DNA of 32,370 nt from Pseudomonas fildesensis (GTDB taxonomy: Bacteria > Pseudomonadota > Gammaproteobacteria > Pseudomonadales > Pseudomonadaceae). This document shows, piece by piece, positions 31,874 to 32,370 of the stretch. The notes under the pieces were generated by a model. The model did not search any database. It saw nothing but the letters and a program-made list of their open reading frames with translations, and had not been told where the DNA came from. The DNA lies in contig NZ_LFMW01000015.1 of the NCBI RefSeq assembly GCF_001050345.1, positions 1 to 32,370 of the forward strand, written 5' to 3'. Made by a program: the position numbers and the translations under genes. Position 1 is the first letter of the stretch, and each line of letters begins with the position of its first letter.

Positions 31874-32370
31874 ATGACCGCTTCCACAGTTTCCACCGGC
31901 ACCACCGCTATGCAATTCGAAAAGCGCAACTTCATGGGGATCGAACTGGACGTTCTGACCGGACACCCTGAGCACGACCTGTTGTTCGTAGCGACTCAGG
32001 TAGCCCGTGCGGCTGGCTTGAAGGACCCACACAACCAAGTCTCGCTTGCAGCTGCGAAGCTGGGGGCACTGCGTGTTGCGTCTATTGGGAATCTTCCAAG
32101 GGACGGGCGGATAGTCAAGGCGAACTCTTGGTTATTCACCGAGGCGTCCCTCTACCAGATGCTCCTACGGGGCCATGCACCAGCCTCTGAGCCGTTCCGT
32201 AAGTGGGTCACAGAGGAAGTCCTACCGACCATCCGCAAGACCGGTAAGTACGACGCTGAGCAATCCACAAACCCAATCGCCCAAGGCGTTATGGATGAGC
32301 TGAAGACCCTCCGAGGCGAAGTTGGGGAGCTGAAGTCTCTCATTGAAATCCTGATGGCTCGCCCAGCAGT
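31874..32370 (+). CDS. BRO-N domain protein (phage antirepressor type), C-terminus outside window
   Basis: At least 165 residues; frame open to the window end. Residues about 19-125 form a BRO-N domain: FMGIELDVLTGHPEHDLLFVA, VARAAGLKDPHNQVS, SWLFTEASLYQMLLRG and the hallmark FRKWVTEEVLPTIRKTG. BRO-N proteins bind DNA and in prophages serve as antirepressors (Ant/KilA-type). Residues about 135-160 start a helical region (MDELKTLRGEVGELKSLIE), the usual link to a second domain that is not visible here. ATG at 31874 has GAGAGAAC about ten bases upstream. Confidence 0.85.
   Translation, partial: MTASTVSTGTTAMQFEKRNFMGIELDVLTGHPEHDLLFVATQVARAAGLKDPHNQVSLAAAKLGALRVASIGNLPRDGRIVKANSWLFTEASLYQMLLRGHAPASEPFRKWVTEEVLPTIRKTGKYDAEQSTNPIAQGVMDELKTLRGEVGELKSLIEILMARPA

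Overview
The window is a piece of a Pseudomonas chromosome, most likely from the P. fluorescens group. Pointers are the 83-residue OprI-type lipoprotein beside an L,D-transpeptidase, the tesA/YbbA/YbbP block, the rhamnosyl-type EF-P modifier EarP, CysB next to a DAHP synthase/PanE run, and paired REP (REPIN) elements between convergent genes. This placement rests on gene content and remembered synteny, not on a search.

Layout, left half. A truncated Rhs/DUF6531 gene enters from the left on the minus strand and has a disturbed N-terminus. It is followed by a chemotaxis receptor and TatD (both minus), an MltF-like lytic transglycosylase and a DoxX protein (plus), and a small Pseudomonas-type hypothetical gene behind a promoter and a ~170-nt leader. 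A three-gene gliding-type ABC cluster (GldA/GldF/GldG-like, minus) comes next, with an unusual ATPase. A divergent unknown coiled-coil protein precedes greB.

Layout, middle. The YbbP-type permease and YbbA-type ATPase are divergent from tesA, with start codons only ten bases apart. Then come a small Cys-containing protein, a LysM/YkuD L,D-transpeptidase, a REPIN, oprI, a long AT-rich gap, a GNAT protein and a DAHP synthase. A PilZ protein is divergent from a thioredoxin-like/panE/5'-nucleotidase run that leads to a UspA protein and cysB. A second REPIN, a Gre-family factor, a one-TM protein and earP close the conserved part.

Layout, right end (from about 26.96 kb). Composition and codon use change abruptly. 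A tyrosine integrase starts right after earP and is followed by an MqsR/MqsA toxin-antitoxin pair whose predicted operator lies inside the last codons of the integrase. Next come several small unrecognised genes, intergenic palindromes that look like operators, a 2OG-Fe(II) oxygenase and a BRO-N (antirepressor-type) gene running off the right end. This is the integrase-proximal arm of a prophage or similar integrative element. efp, which commonly neighbours earP, is not in the window, consistent with the element having separated the pair.

How genes work together. LD-transpeptidase and OprI are candidates for enzyme and substrate in anchoring the outer membrane to peptidoglycan. YbbA/YbbP plus TesA form a conserved envelope/lipid block. 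thioredoxin-panE-nucleotidase look co-transcribed. In the element, MqsRA probably stabilises the integrated DNA, and the palindromes suggest dedicated repressor control.
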